From the NCBI GenBank assembly GCA_958510825.1, contig OY294044.1, forward strand, positions 77,112,895-77,176,894: DNA of 64,000 nt, given 5' to 3'. Positions within the stretch are counted from its first letter, which is position 1. Each line of letters begins with the position of its first letter. The position numbers were made by a program, and so were the translations under genes. The notes under the pieces were generated by a model. The model saw only the letters and a program-made list of their open reading frames with translations. It was not told the origin of the DNA and did not search any database. This stretch comes from Brachypterus glaber (taxonomy: Eukaryota; Arthropoda; Insecta; Coleoptera; Kateretidae). This document shows positions 43,199-54,009 of the stretch, in pieces.

Positions 43199-43736
43199 CT
43201 TTTATTAAATAAGAATATATTCTTAGTATCATTCGGGATGATATTTAAAAAAATATCAATGTATTGAAAATATTTAAAGGGTACCCAAAACTTTTGTATA
43301 TAGTAAAAAAAAAAATATATATAAATATATTTTTTGTAGAAGAGAATTCTGGTGTACACAGTCAAGTCTTATTTCTATTTTTTTATCTTGATAAAACTTA
43401 GCTAAAAAGAAAAACAAAATTAATTATGACAATTACCTGATTATGACAATTACCTGATTATGACAATTACCTGATTATGACAATTACCTGTTTATGACAC
43501 ACACCGATAAAGTCCCAAAATTATGTTCTACATAAGAGTAGGCGGATGATACACGTAGTTATCAAGCTTAGCTATTGTTAATTATCAAGTAGTATTTCAA
43601 ATGATTTACATAAAGTATTGTATTTTTTGTTGATTTATTAAATAAAATATAGTATATATTTTAGCTATTTAAGTTAAATAGTTTTAGAGTTTGGTATAAA
43701 AATATTTTTTGTATATTAAATATTTTTATTATTTTT
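43199..43736 (+). other. 3' untranslated region of gypsy element
   Basis: 538 bases between the pol stop and the purine tract. There is no env-like ORF. It contains a 17-bp tandem repeat (separate entry). Confidence 0.7.
43424..43498. repeat. 17-bp tandem repeat (TTATGACAATTACCTGA)
   Basis: Four full units (43424, 43441, 43458, 43475; the last ends in T) are followed by a partial fifth (TTATGACA). It lies between the pol stop and the purine tract. Its role is unknown; insulator or enhancer repeats are found at comparable positions in some gypsy-group elements. Confidence 0.9.
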
Positions 43737-43744
43737 GGAGGGGG
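43737..43744 (+). promoter_or_regulatory. Polypurine tract
   Basis: GGAGGGGG lies 4 bases (CATG) before the 3' LTR, preceded by a T run. It is the expected primer site for plus-strand synthesis. Confidence 0.8.
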
Positions 43745-43748
43745 CATG

Positions 43749-45858
43749 TGTAACGATATAAATCGTCACTTTGTAATATAGCAAGGGTTAATTAAACTAT
43801 TCGTTTACTTACGTTATAATTTATGTTTATTTTGTATATAAATAGTTACGTACGTACAGAACTATTTTGTATCTGGGACTATTTTGTAGCAGGAACTGAA
43901 TTCTAACCATATGAGTCTCTATTCCATAGTTCTACCTGAAAATAACATAAAGAAAACATAATTAGAATATGATTTTTAATAATAAAGAATCATATGACTT
44001 ATTTCTCTATAGTGCATTTGTCTATGGACTTACCTGGTTTTTATATGTTTCAGAGTCTATTGAGGGTTGGATTTCACTGGCTTTCATCTGTAGCTTGTTT
44101 CTCCTGGAAAGTTGTGTATGCTTATTCCTTCGGAATAATCCAGAATTTGTTGAAAATAGTTTGCTGGAACTGCTCACTTAGATTCAGTATTTTGTTTATA
44201 CTTAGTTCACAGGACACTTAGTATTCTGTTCGTATTTTTATTAGTTTTGCTGATAAACAATAAGTATTGTTTATATTTGTTTCTTAGAGTAATATTTTGA
44301 GGTTAGATATCACTAATACGGATTTATTAGGAAATAGTCTTTTTGTTATTATTTTTGGTGTAGTTTTCGTTACCTTTATTAGGAATCCTATACGGTAAAA
44401 CTGTAGTTGATAATGACTTACATAGATGTCGCTAATAGTTCAGAAATAGGATTTTATTTACCTGAAGGGTTCATACTAGTGAATAAGGTCGATTTTCGCG
44501 CTTCTTGAAGCAACTCTGTACAATGGTGGTGTCATTTTGACGAGTGTTTATTTTCTGTAATCATCGAAGTAATCCTTCATGTATTTTTATTTAAAGTTAG
44601 TGAAAATGAATATTTAAACAATGCGGAAGATATTGTAACTGTTATTTTCTACAATTACGCATTTATAACGTTTCGATGGACATCGAAGACTTAGTATGAC
44701 ACGTAAGTTAAGTTTTTCTGTTTCTTAGAATATTTCTGAGATATAATTATTGTTTTAGCACCATTATTACTACATTACTAGACCATTAATTATTACTACA
44801 TTACTAGACCATTAATTAATTACCAATTCTATACCATTAATATGGAATTACATTAATTTAAGTTGAAGTTTATTTTGGTATATTTGATATACAAGTTCTA
44901 TGCATGGAGTGATGTTCTGTTGGAACATGGTTCTGTATTTTTCGGCATAGATAAATTCTATATGACCGTCTAGCAGACAATTTTATATTGGACATAATTT
45001 TCAAAAGTATATTTTATCCCGGACAACATTTTCAATAATACATTTTATCCTGGAAGATGATTTTTCCAAAGTAGATGGGACAGCCTATATTTTTTTTTCT
45101 TTCATTTGAGAAATGAATTCATCAGCATAGGGGAGACTTGCACAGATGGAGACGATGGAATTCATACCTCATGGATTTTGCAGAAACCAGCTAAGTACTC
45201 ATTCTGAAAACTTTTGAAAGCAATATTTTATATTTTTAAATTCTTTTATTTCAATATTCTTATAACTGTAAACTTTATCAGATCTGATATAGTATTGTTT
45301 AATACTATATGCCCTTCTGGCTTTTGTTCATTTTTAGGTACTTATTTTTTTTAAAACATTTAATCTCATTTATTAATTATTAAATATCATACTTTTGATT
45401 AAATGATTTCTAATTTAAGCATGACTTTTATACACTGCAAGAAATGATTGTTGTTTACATACATTTCTTGGTGCTTGCTGAACTTCATGTTTTCTTTATA
45501 CATTTAAGTCGAATTATTTCTGAATTTAGTAATTTTTATTAAGATTTCTTTAATTATATCTTAATATAATTACACATATTTTTTTAGATATATTAATACA
45601 TTACTTGATGTGCTTTCATTAAGTTTATTTATAATAAATTTCTCAAATGAATTATCTTATTTTATTTAAGGGTTATATTTTCTCAAACTGAAAAGCTTAA
45701 GTATTTACACTAGGTTGTTACTTACCTAAAGGAGTAAAAGCTAAAGTAACTGGCGCCCCTAACAACATTAATCAATTCTTTCTATTTTTCCCTTGCCCAT
45801 ACCCATTGCTCCGCTGTCAAAACTAGCCGTTGGCAGTGAACGTATTAATTACGGTACA
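43749..45858 (+). repeat. 3' LTR of gypsy element
   Basis: 2,110 bp, the same length as the 5' LTR, with only a few substitutions (for example TTTATG for TTTATA near 43825, CGGAATAAT for CGGGATAAT near 44133, and CTATGC for CTCCGC near 44899). It ends ACGGTACA, followed by the target copy GTAC. Confidence 0.95.
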
Positions 45859-46457
45859 GTACATACATCAAAAAATATTAAAAAATGTTTATTTAAATGT
45901 AGACCCGCAAATCACTCCTAAGGAAGTTATGACCTATTAAAGGGGATACCGAAAATGGGTTTTTTATTTAATATCTCCGGAGCCTTTGAGCTAGAGGGAG
46001 AAAGTTTTGTATATGATATGGTTTTATTAAGGTCAATTAATTTAAGTTGTTTTTGTTTGTAAATTTTACCAAAAGCGCACCTAGGCGTGCGAAATCGCTC
46101 TCGTTTACCACAATTTTTCCCAAAACTTTTTTCAGTGTAATTTTTTCGCATTATTTTTACAAATTATGGATTTTTTATGCCCCTAAAAAATGTTAATATT
46201 TAAGAGTCCATAACTCAATTAATATTTATTTTTGGGCAAAGGTGTAACAAACTTTTTTTCTTAGTTTTTCATGTAGAATCGCTCTGCAGTGTCAAATTAT
46301 TTTATTAGCCCTTTTTTTGTCCTATTCAAGGAACCTACATTTAATGGGCCGTAATTCCATTAGGACCGATTTGCGGCCGAATGTTTATATGACTTTTTTT
46401 ATCATAGTTTTTGATATGTGTTCCTTCAAGGATGGACGCGAGTTCTGGGACACCCTG

Positions 46458-46770
46458 TATTTTACAAAATTGGCGAAGGTCCCACCATATGTTTTACAAA
46501 CAAACCTAGTTTATTTAATTTCAATGCTAGTTTACAATAACACTAGAATACTTGGTGTGCAATATGTATGTAATGTATGTAATACAAGGTACTAATTTAT
46601 AAATAATAAATGAAATTGTTTTATTAAATTTAGGTAAAGCCCGTATGGCTACCTAGCCAACTCTTGACAATATAACCATCACTACGATCGGAGTGGGTCG
46701 GTGTCAGCGAAGGGAGCCAATGCACTTCGATCGGTGTGGTTGGCAGTCTGTTAACGGGAAAACCCCAATA
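46458..46770. other. Spacer, no gene
   Basis: The stretch includes a GC-richer part (GGAGTGGGTCGGTGTCAGCG near 46690) with no inverted repeats I can fix. The 92-codon ORF 46317-46595 overlaps the MITE end and is not a gene. Confidence 0.4.
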
Positions 46771-46779
46771 CATAAGAAA

Positions 46780-47305
46780 TGCAAATTATGGTATAATTTT
46801 AGATGCATAAATTTTAAACTTGTGAGACAAAAATAATATCAAAGATTAAATAAAGAAGTTTTAAAGACATTGAGAAATTTAAAAAAATCATAAATTGTTA
46901 TTGTTATTAGCCAACAATATAGCTCTATCCAAAGGTATATGTAGTTAGTTCTATGAAAAGTTATATTAAATACTGGAAAATTTTGTCTAAGATTTCTTTT
47001 AGGGATATTGAACTGAATTTTATACAAAATTTCTTGACAAATAAGTAAATTATTAATAAGTTTAAACAGCAAACATAAATCTGATTTAAGTCTTCTATGA
47101 CAAAATACCTAAATATTCAATGCTTCATACACATGAGAGTAATTATGGTCGTAAATTGGAATATTAAGTTTATAGGCACAAAATCGTAATACTTTAAGTA
47201 AAACAGACAGTCTGTTACAGACTCAACCTCATCTATAGCAATATTCTACTGAGGGGACCAAATTACAGAGGCAAATTCAAGATGACATTTAACAAGGGAA
47301 TGTTA
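46780..47305 (-). pseudogene. LINE ORF2 C-terminal fragment
   Basis: Read on the minus strand, the sequence begins with LEFASVIWSPQ and a stop, then AIDEVESV. After shifts it continues into the 77-codon frame 47072-46839 (FKLINNLLICQEILYKIQFN, IPKRNLRQNFPVF, RTNYIY), a typical C-terminus of LINE ORF2. The 3' UTR runs to about 46780. Multiple stops. It is similar in type to the fragment at 34655-35345. Confidence 0.65.
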
Positions 47306-47467
47306 TAACATTATAAGTTTAGACGGTTAAAATAAAATAAAAGAAAAATCCTTACAAAGCCTTTATAAGCCTTTTGAACGATAGTAGTAAATTTTTGGGT
47401 TGGCCAAAGCCGGACAACTAGGCCATTTCTGACCCTTTTTGTCACCCCAGGCAATCCCAGCCATTTA

Positions 47468-48418
47468 CTAATTTGAGTCCTCCTTGAACCTGCCCGTCCT
47501 TTCAATAAAGGTCAGGATATTGGCCCAGGGGAGATCTCTTAGTTCCTCTTGGTTGAGTCTTTGAGTTTCAAAGACTTGCAACCTGATCCTGTCGTATCTG
47601 ACACACACGGCTAAGTAATGAGAGGATGTTTCATCCTCTTCGCACTCTGGGCATAGCGGACTCTCTATAATCCGCATTGTTGCCAGGTGCTTCCTTAGCC
47701 TGCAGTGGCCCGTGAGGACCCCTACAAGTTGTCTGAGTGCAGTTCTTCCTTTTTCCAGCAACCAGTCGGTCTTTGATTTGCTTGGGCCAGCCAGGAAGTC
47801 CCTAGCTTGACGGCAACCGTCGACCGCTCTCCATTGCTCCTTTAGCTTGGTATAAGCCCACTCATCGAGAGCGGTCTTTACCTGCTTCCTTGTAACACCC
47901 AATATAGGTTCCGGCCCCGTGCAGGCCATCCCTGATCCGAGTCTTGCAAGTTCATCTGCCTTCTCGTTTCCGGGAATTCCACTATGACCCGGTACCCATA
48001 CCAGTTGAACGTTTTTGGTCCTTGCTAGCTCTTCCAAGGCTTCTGCACACTCCCTGACTAGGAGTGACCTAGTGCTGGGATTGCACAATGCCTTTAGAGC
48101 GGCTTGACTGTCCGAGCAGATGTATATATCGTGCCCCTGGTGCTGCCTTATTTCCCTGCAATTTGCCGCTTCCTGTATGGCATAGACCTCAGCTTGGAAG
48201 ACAGTGGAAAAGCGTCCAAGTGGAAAACTCTTTTGCAAGTCCAGGTCCTCCACGAAGAGTCCTGCCCCAGAGCTTTGGATGCCTTCCATGCGCGAGTCGT
48301 CTGTATAGCACACCAAAGCGTTTGGCACAAATTGTATTTCTTTCTTTTCCCATTCTTCCTTTGTCGGAATCCTGAGAGAGAAACTTCTATCGAACTTTAA
48401 TCGGTCTGCTTCAATCAC
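47468..48418 (-). CDS. LINE RNase H and C-terminal zinc finger segment
   Basis: The 316-codon frame belongs to the same ORF2 after the shift near 48500; the ATG at 48418 is internal. RNase H catalytic residues are D40 (CYTDDSR), E77 (QAEVYA), D103 (ICSDSQAA) and D155 (GNEKADELAR), with WVPGHSGIPG between. The C-terminal finger is CPECEEDETSSHYLAVC (C-x2-C-x8-H-x4-C). All four RNase H residues are kept, so this part was under selection until recently or was inserted recently. Confidence 0.85.
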   Translation of the reverse strand: MIEADRLKFDRSFSLRIPTKEEWEKKEIQFVPNALVCYTDDSRMEGIQSSGAGLFVEDLDLQKSFPLGRFSTVFQAEVYAIQEAANCREIRQHQGHDIYICSDSQAALKALCNPSTRSLLVRECAEALEELARTKNVQLVWVPGHSGIPGNEKADELARLGSGMACTGPEPILGVTRKQVKTALDEWAYTKLKEQWRAVDGCRQARDFLAGPSKSKTDWLLEKGRTALRQLVGVLTGHCRLRKHLATMRIIESPLCPECEEDETSSHYLAVCVRYDRIRLQVFETQRLNQEELRDLPWANILTFIERTGRFKEDSN

Positions 48419-50382
48419 TCTAATACTACTAATTGGGATGTCCCTTTCGGAAATATCAGGGATTTTGCCATGACCGTAGTTCGCCTTCCCATAGCCATTG
48501 CCTCCTTCTGGATCCAGATGGAGAGTGACGGCAGTCCCAGTAGGACCTCTAGAGTTGCTTGGGGTGTTGTCCTTATTACTCCGGTGATTCCAAGACTAGC
48601 TAGTCTTTGGATTTTCCCCAGGTTCTGAGAAATTGTGGTTTTCGTAACACAAGGCCACCAGACCACTGAGCCATACTGGACTCTTGGCCTTATAACCGCT
48701 GTGTAGATCCATCTAAGGACCTTGGGTGTAATACCCCAGGTTTTTCCCACTACTCGACGTATTTGCCAAAAGGTCGATGCAGATTTGTCAAGGACTTTAT
48801 CTACATGAGCCTTCCAGCTAAGCTTGGTATCCAAGGTTACTCCCAAGTACTTTACCTCCTGAGATAATTCAAGTGTTTTTCCGTACATTCTGGGAGCCCT
48901 AAAATCCTCTATGTTCCTTCTTTTGGTGAAGAGTATTAGCTCGATTTTTGCAGGGTTTACCGATAGGCCATTGTCTCTACACCAATCCTCAATGATTCGA
49001 CATGCCGTTTGCATTAGTCCGCATATGGTGTCGAGAAACTTTCCCATGATCAAAACCGTTCCGTCATCTGCGAAAGCCTGCTCATAAAAACCTGCAGCTG
49101 TTAGCCTCTCTAGTAGGCCGTCCATCACTAAGCACCATAAATGGGGGGAGAAGCAACTGCCCTGAGGGCAGCCCCCCTTCACCCCGATGCAGAGCTGACA
49201 GCCTTCCTGTGAGGCAGTGACATTCCTCTCCTCAAGCGCCGACCTAACCCAGCTGATCAGCACCGTTGGAGTGCCCCTGGATTGTAACGCAGCACAGATA
49301 GTTGACGTTCTAGCTTTGTCAAAAGCCCCTTCAACATCAAAGAATAGAGCTAGTGCCCATTCTCTATGATGTAGAGCCTTTTCAACCTTTCGTACAATGG
49401 CGTGGAGGGCCGAGTCAGTCGACCTCAATCGCCTATATGCGTGTTGATTCTTGTGGAGGGGATGTCTTGACAACACCTCCTCTATCAAGTATCTGTCAAT
49501 AATCCTTTCCAACGTTTTAAGAAGGAAGGATGTTAAACTTATTGGTCTGAAGGATTTAGCTATGGTGTAGTCTCTCTTCCCTGCCTTGGGAATGAAGATA
49601 ACCCTAGCCTTCCTCCATTCTTTGGGAACGTATCCTAGTGCGACAGAGGCCCTAAAAATCCTTTTTACCACAGGGGTTAGGACTTTCAGGCCCTTCTGCA
49701 GCAACATCGGAAAAATTCCGTCTGGACCTGCGGCCTTAAATGGTTTGAACTTATTCACTGCCCATGTGATAGAGTTGTCCGAGATGACTCTGTCTGCTAA
49801 AGTCCAGTCCACGGCTGGGATCTGGTTTGCATCCTGAGCCATCCGTTCATTCTCTTCACCTGGAAAGTTTGTCTCCAACAACAGTCTCAGCGACTCTTCA
49901 CTGGATGTGGTCCAAGTACCATCTGCGTTTTTTAGTGAACCAATGGTTTTATTAGGCTTACTGCCTAAAACTCTTAGTAGCCTTGCAGAATCTGACAGGG
50001 ACTCCATGTCCTCGCAGTATTTCCTCCAGCTGAGTCTTTTGCTACGTCTAATTTCACCCTTAAATTCCCTTTTTACGTCCCTATAGTTATCCCAGGCCGA
50101 TTCGGTTCCTCCGGAAGAGGCACGGTTGTAGGCCTGCCTGCACCTCCTTTTAAGGAGTTCAAGCTGGTCATTCCACCATGGGACCTTGCGGGTCTTTTCC
50201 TCTCTCAGAGGACAAGCTTCCTCGTATGCTGAGACAACCCTGTTATTGAGACGTGCAACTTCTTCATCGAGCTGGTATCTGGTGAGTATGTCACCGTCTG
50301 GCTCCGTATCCTCAGGTCCTAAATGGAAAACATATTTTTCCCAATTTGTGGACCTGGGGTTACGTTTCCTGACCGGTTCCAA
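48415..50382 (-). pseudogene. LINE reverse transcriptase segment
   Basis: The 655-codon open frame contains the pre-RT linker (WWNDQLELLKRRCRQAYNRA), the RT fingers (KAAGPDGIFPMLLQKG), ARVIFIPKAGK, SFRPISLTSFLLKTLERI, palm motif A (FFDVEGAFDKA), GVKGGCPQGSCFSPHLW, the catalytic box QAFADDGTVLI, SVNPAKIELILFTKRR and KYLGVTLD. Motif B reads PQGSCFSPHLW instead of the usual PQGGVLSPLLW, which may reflect decay or lineage. A shift near 48500 (after QKEAMAMG) breaks the link to RNase H; the last 25 codons of this frame are out of phase with the protein. Confidence 0.9.
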
Positions 50383-50384
50383 TT

Positions 50385-50955
50385 TATCAGTTTAGCCAAA
50401 ATCCAACCATTCTGTGGTCGGACGTTGCTATGTCCGACGTCACCCTCCAGTCCGATATCAGTTCTACTATATCATTCGATACCATAGTTATGTCAATCAC
50501 CTCCTTGCGTATGCGATTGACAAACGTTGGTTCCGTCCCTCTGTTCATAATCTCTGGTGGACATTAGATACCCTAACAGGGTATCACCCCTGTCGTTGGT
50601 ATCAGTGCTACCCCACACCGTGTGGTGTGCGTTCGCATCGCAACCAATTATTACTGGTAGGCGCTGTTCATTTGCGAGTTGACTAGGTTTGTCAATTCCC
50701 TGGTGGGGATCGGACCCTCATACGGCAAATATAGACTACCCACCACCACCTTATGACTAGTGCCTCTTACCTTATGCTCCAGGATCACCGCAGTGAGGTC
50801 CCTGGTGCCCAGCTGTGGGAGTGGAACCATGCTGAGCTCCTGAGATGCCATGATGCAGGACCTTGTATGCTGTCCTTCCTTGCCGACTAGGATGTTGTAG
50901 CCGGCAACCCCTAACCCTCTAACCTGGTCTCTGTAAACATATGGTTCCTGGATTC
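50385..50955 (-). pseudogene. LINE endonuclease domain, truncated and frameshifted
   Basis: From 50955 the frame gives the middle of an APE-type endonuclease: YVYRDQVRGLGVAGYNILVG, then LPQLGTRDLTAVILEHK, GSLYLPYEG, and IIGCDANAHHTVWGSTDTND (catalytic D and N). It then shifts at about 50555. The second frame has RGTEPTFVN, EVIDITMVSND and SDWRVTSD to SDHRMVGF (catalytic D and H) before stopping at about 50395. The reverse-transcriptase frame takes over after another shift. The N-terminal catalytic residues are lost with the truncation. Confidence 0.75.
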
Positions 50956-51024
50956 ATTCAAAATAGTCCCTTACAGGACCACCTATCTGCAACAAGGCTA
51001 TTAAAAAGCTAAGGGATAGTTGGC

Positions 51025-53335
51025 TGTTTGCAGATGGAGTAATCCATTGAGAACCGTCCAATTTTGAATTATTTGGGCGCTCAACCAGTTCCAAATTAAT
51101 TAATTTTTTTTGTGTTGTTAAACCTATATATGTGTACTTCAAAACCAGTTTTATTTTATTTTTACATTGCTTTGGTTAGCCGTGGTCCCACTCTGAAGTT
51201 TGCATTTTATTGATTTTTGCGTGTTGCGGAAATTTAAATTTCTCAGTTATGAAATAAGCTAGCGATATGAAACAAAAACACTTTTTTTTTAGCATATAAT
51301 AGGCTATATTTTTTGTTTGAAAGACTTTTTTCTAATTAAAATCAAAATAGGTGAAAACTGTATCTGAAAATTGGTATAAAATTTAATAAAATGATGATTT
51401 TTAAATTTTAATATTTTCGTAGAGGGTTGATTTAAGGGGGTGATTTTTTTTTCGTAAGTAGGGACTTATAAGTATTATACACTGTTAAAGTTTCAAAGAA
51501 AAATATTTATTTATTATTTTTTTATTAAGCTTTGAAAATATTACTTTTACCAAATTATTCAATATTTGAGCCTTAATTTCTCAGGGGTAACTAAATTTAA
51601 AAATACAGGTAAGAGATCTTTATGTTAGCATTCCATAAAAAATCAGAGATGTGTTTTGCCCCCAAAGTGAAAATATAATTGAAACAAAATAGGTTAAAAT
51701 CCAAATAATATATTATTTTTATTTATGCATATTTATTAATAGTACGTAATTTAATATATTTTTTCTTTTATGTTGGTCTTTATTTACTTTTTTGGCTTTT
51801 TGTCATTGTTTGTTTTTGGATTTTTTTTCTAAAGCTGTGCTGTCTTCTTAACTTTTTGTTTTTTCTTATTCTCTCCTTTCTTTAATTCAAGTTTTTTTTT
51901 GCAACTTGTTTTTTCTTTGCCTGAAGTTTTTTCCTACTCTGCACATTTTTCTTGACCACTTTTTTAACTTTTATTAATGACACAATTTTAAATTCTTTAG
52001 AGTTTGATGTTTTGTAGCATCTAATTTTTCTTTCCGTAGTAGGTATGAAGCGATGGTATTGCCTAGTTTGAGGTATCGAAATGCAGTCTTCATATCTTAA
52101 TTTTAAAAAAGTCATTATGAGCCTGTACTTTTTTAGTAGTAACATATATATAACACCAGAAATGTTTTCTTGGCAGTAATTAAATGTTTTCTTGGCAGTA
52201 ATTAAACATATCCTCTAGGGCTAAAATTTGATTTTCTATCGTTCTTTTATGAGGATTAACGCTTATTACATGTTAAAATCTGTGATATACAATATAGTCA
52301 TTATATTTATGTAATGACTATTATAAATATAATTTTTGTCAAATAAGTATATAATGATGAATCATTAATGACAATTAATGTCATGTCAAATTTTTGAGTA
52401 TTTTTTTTATAAAAACGATTGTAAGAACTAAATTATTTTTGAAATGATGGTTGAGAATGGATAAAATGAAGGAGAAAATCTGTGTAAATGGAGGTGGAGC
52501 ATGGAAGAAGGGATTTAAAATTTTTATGTGAAAAATGTGAAACGTCAACATTAAAAATATTTTTTTTTAAATTAATGGAGAGCCCCTAACACAAGCCAAA
52601 AGCTTATTTGGGGCTCCCCATATAATCCCATAATATGTAAGATAATAAAAATTAATAAATTTTGGTGATATGTTTTTTCATATAATTTTAATTTAAGGAA
52701 AAACACATTCTTGAATTTTTTTATGTATTGCTAACATATAGAGCTCTTATGTGTAAAAATTTCAAATTTTTAAATTTAGTTACCCCTGAGATATTGAGGA
52801 TCAAATATTGAATAATTTAGTAGTATTGTTAAAGCTTTATAAAAAAATATTACGTAAATATTTTGGTTTGAAATTTTAACAGTGTATAGTAATTATAAGT
52901 GCCTATTTTAAAAAAAAAATTCAATCCCTCAATTCAACCCCCTAAGAAAATATTAAAATTTAAAAATCGTCATTTTATTAAATTTTATATCAAATTTCGG
53001 ATACAATTTTCACCTATTTTGATTTTATTTAGAAAAAAGTCTTTTAACAAAAAATATAGCCCATCGTATGCTTAAAAAAAGAATTTTTGTTTCATATCGC
53101 TAGCTCATTTAATAACTGAGAAATTTAAATTTTCCCAACATGCAAAAATTAAAAAAAAAAGCAAAGTTTATAGGGTGGCCACCCCCAACTGAAGCAAAAT
53201 AAAAATATTCTAACATTGGTTTTGAAGTATACATATAAAGGGTAAACAACAGGCAAAATAATATTAAATTTTTAAATGGTCGACGCCCTATGCTGGACGA
53301 TATTCAATGGATTACACCAGATGCTGTTATAATTA
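51025..53335. mobile_element. Element with very long (about 650 bp) inverted arms and lysine-rich central ORF
   Basis: The left arm (about 51025-51690) and right arm (about 52680-53335) are inverse copies. Outer phrases are AGTAATCCATTGAGAACCGT versus the inverse of ATCGTCC...CAATGGATTAC. Middle phrases are GTGTACTTCAAAACCAG versus TTTTGAAGTATACAT. Inner phrases are TAGCTAGCGATATGAAACAA-type and AAATCAAAATAGGTGAAAAC. Similarity is roughly 75-85 percent by eye. The central 1 kb carries a minus-strand ORF at 51882-52145. No terminal duplication was resolved. Very long inverted arms occur in Polinton/Maverick and some other DNA elements, but no hallmark gene is visible. Confidence 0.7.
51882..52145 (-). 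CDS. Lysine-rich hypothetical ORF inside long-inverted-repeat element
   Basis: 87 codons from an ATG (52145). The N-terminal half is mixed (MLLLKKYRLIMTFLKLRYED) and has an HRFIPTTERKIRCYKTSN segment. The C-terminal third is strongly basic (KVKKVVKKNVQSRKKLQAKK). Basic codons continue past the stop in the same frame. No known domain is recognised. It could be a degenerate DNA-binding or capsid-like basic protein, or simply chance in a T-rich strand. It lies alone between the inverted arms. Confidence 0.3.
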   Translation of the reverse strand: MLLLKKYRLIMTFLKLRYEDCISIPQTRQYHRFIPTTERKIRCYKTSNSKEFKIVSLIKVKKVVKKNVQSRKKLQAKKKQVAKKNLN

Positions 53336-54005
53336 AATTAATTATAATTACATTTAGTTAATTAATAAATGGAAATGTAGATATTCCCCAATTTCAAATG
53401 TTGTCTATTATATATTGGATAATTTAGATCTAAGACATTGTTTTGTACGACACGTATGTAGGTAAAATATTAAACACTATTATGGATATTGACTGGATTT
53501 GATAGATAATAAAATAGCTTAGATAGCTTTGCAAGTTATAAGAAGTTGCTGGGCTTATACTGCAAGATTTTTTTAAAATGATCATGGAAGCTTTCCCGGT
53601 ATTCATTGAATGTCTCAGAACATCCTAGAAACGTTCTACGTAAAACAGCGCATATTCTTAGAATTATACCTACAACATTCCTAATATTTATTTTAAAAAT
53701 ATTATAAGACACTGTTTTGTGCTACACGGGTTTTATCAGTGGCGTATTTAGGAGTACAGTGGGGTAGGTATCTCGTTTTTCTATATTTTTTATATGTAGC
53801 TACCCTATGAAAAATGACCAATAGAGACCAGAAGAAATTTCTATTGTTTATTTCTAGAGTTGTACTTGGTTGTTGTAATGGTAAATAACAATTCAGACCA
53901 ATAGAAACAGGCTTACGTAAGCGGGTTTTTATTGTATCTTATTGGAAATTTAATTAATTAATTAATTTCATTAATTTTGATTAAAGTTGAAAATTTTTGC
54001 ATTCA
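53336..54005. other. No gene recognised
   Basis: GACATTGTTTTGTACGACAC near 53434 and GACACTGTTTTGTGCTACAC near 53708 are direct repeats about 275 bp apart. The remaining sequence is AT-rich. Confidence 0.35.
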
Positions 54006-54009
54006 TTCA

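Larger units (their letters stand above)
35663..45858 (+). mobile_element. Ty3/gypsy LTR retrotransposon, complete
   Basis: The element is 10.2 kb, with two 2,110-bp LTRs starting TGT and ending ACA, flanked by the 4-bp duplication GTAC (35659-35662 and 45859-45862). A tRNA-Lys-type primer site, one intact gag-pol ORF and a purine tract occur in the expected order. I count about six differences between the LTRs over 2,110 bp (for example at 35729/43825 and 36800/44886), so the insertion is recent. The long LTRs, Lys primer and RT/RH/INT sequence style (YIEG, TDHSSLKYL, GDWHVKDLKKYF) recall the Osvaldo/Ulysses group. That clade placement is an inference. No env-like ORF is present. Confidence 0.95.
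35625..46457. mobile_element. Family B MITE (copy 3) split by a gypsy element
   Basis: The left end CAGGGTGTTCTAAAACTCGC (35625) is inverse-matched by the right end GACGCGAGTTCTGGGACACC then CTG (46436-46457). TA lies outside both ends (35623-35624 and 46458-46459). After removing the retroelement and one target copy (35663-45862), about 630 bp remain, the same size as the complete copy at 951-1597. The part 45863-46457 shares its interior blocks. The retroelement entered 38 bp from the left end. Confidence 0.85.
47315..50955 (-). mobile_element. RNase H-bearing LINE, 5'-truncated in the endonuclease
   Basis: It runs from the right (5', about 50955) to the left (3', about 47315). It includes most of the endonuclease, the whole RT, RNase H and a CCHC-type C-terminal finger, followed by a short 3' UTR. 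Its GC content is clearly higher than the neighbouring sequence. RNase H-bearing LINEs are typical of the I, R1 and LOA groups; I lean to I or LOA by RT style but cannot decide. ORF1 and the 5' UTR are missing, as usual for truncated insertions. Confidence 0.85.

Noticed and set aside
43424..43498. CRISPR-like short repeats
   Set aside because: The 17-bp units are directly adjacent with no spacers, and lie inside a eukaryotic retroelement.
48088..48400. Plus-strand ORFs of 95 and 98 codons
   Set aside because: They are antisense to the LINE RNase H frame. Its higher GC content leaves long open shadows.
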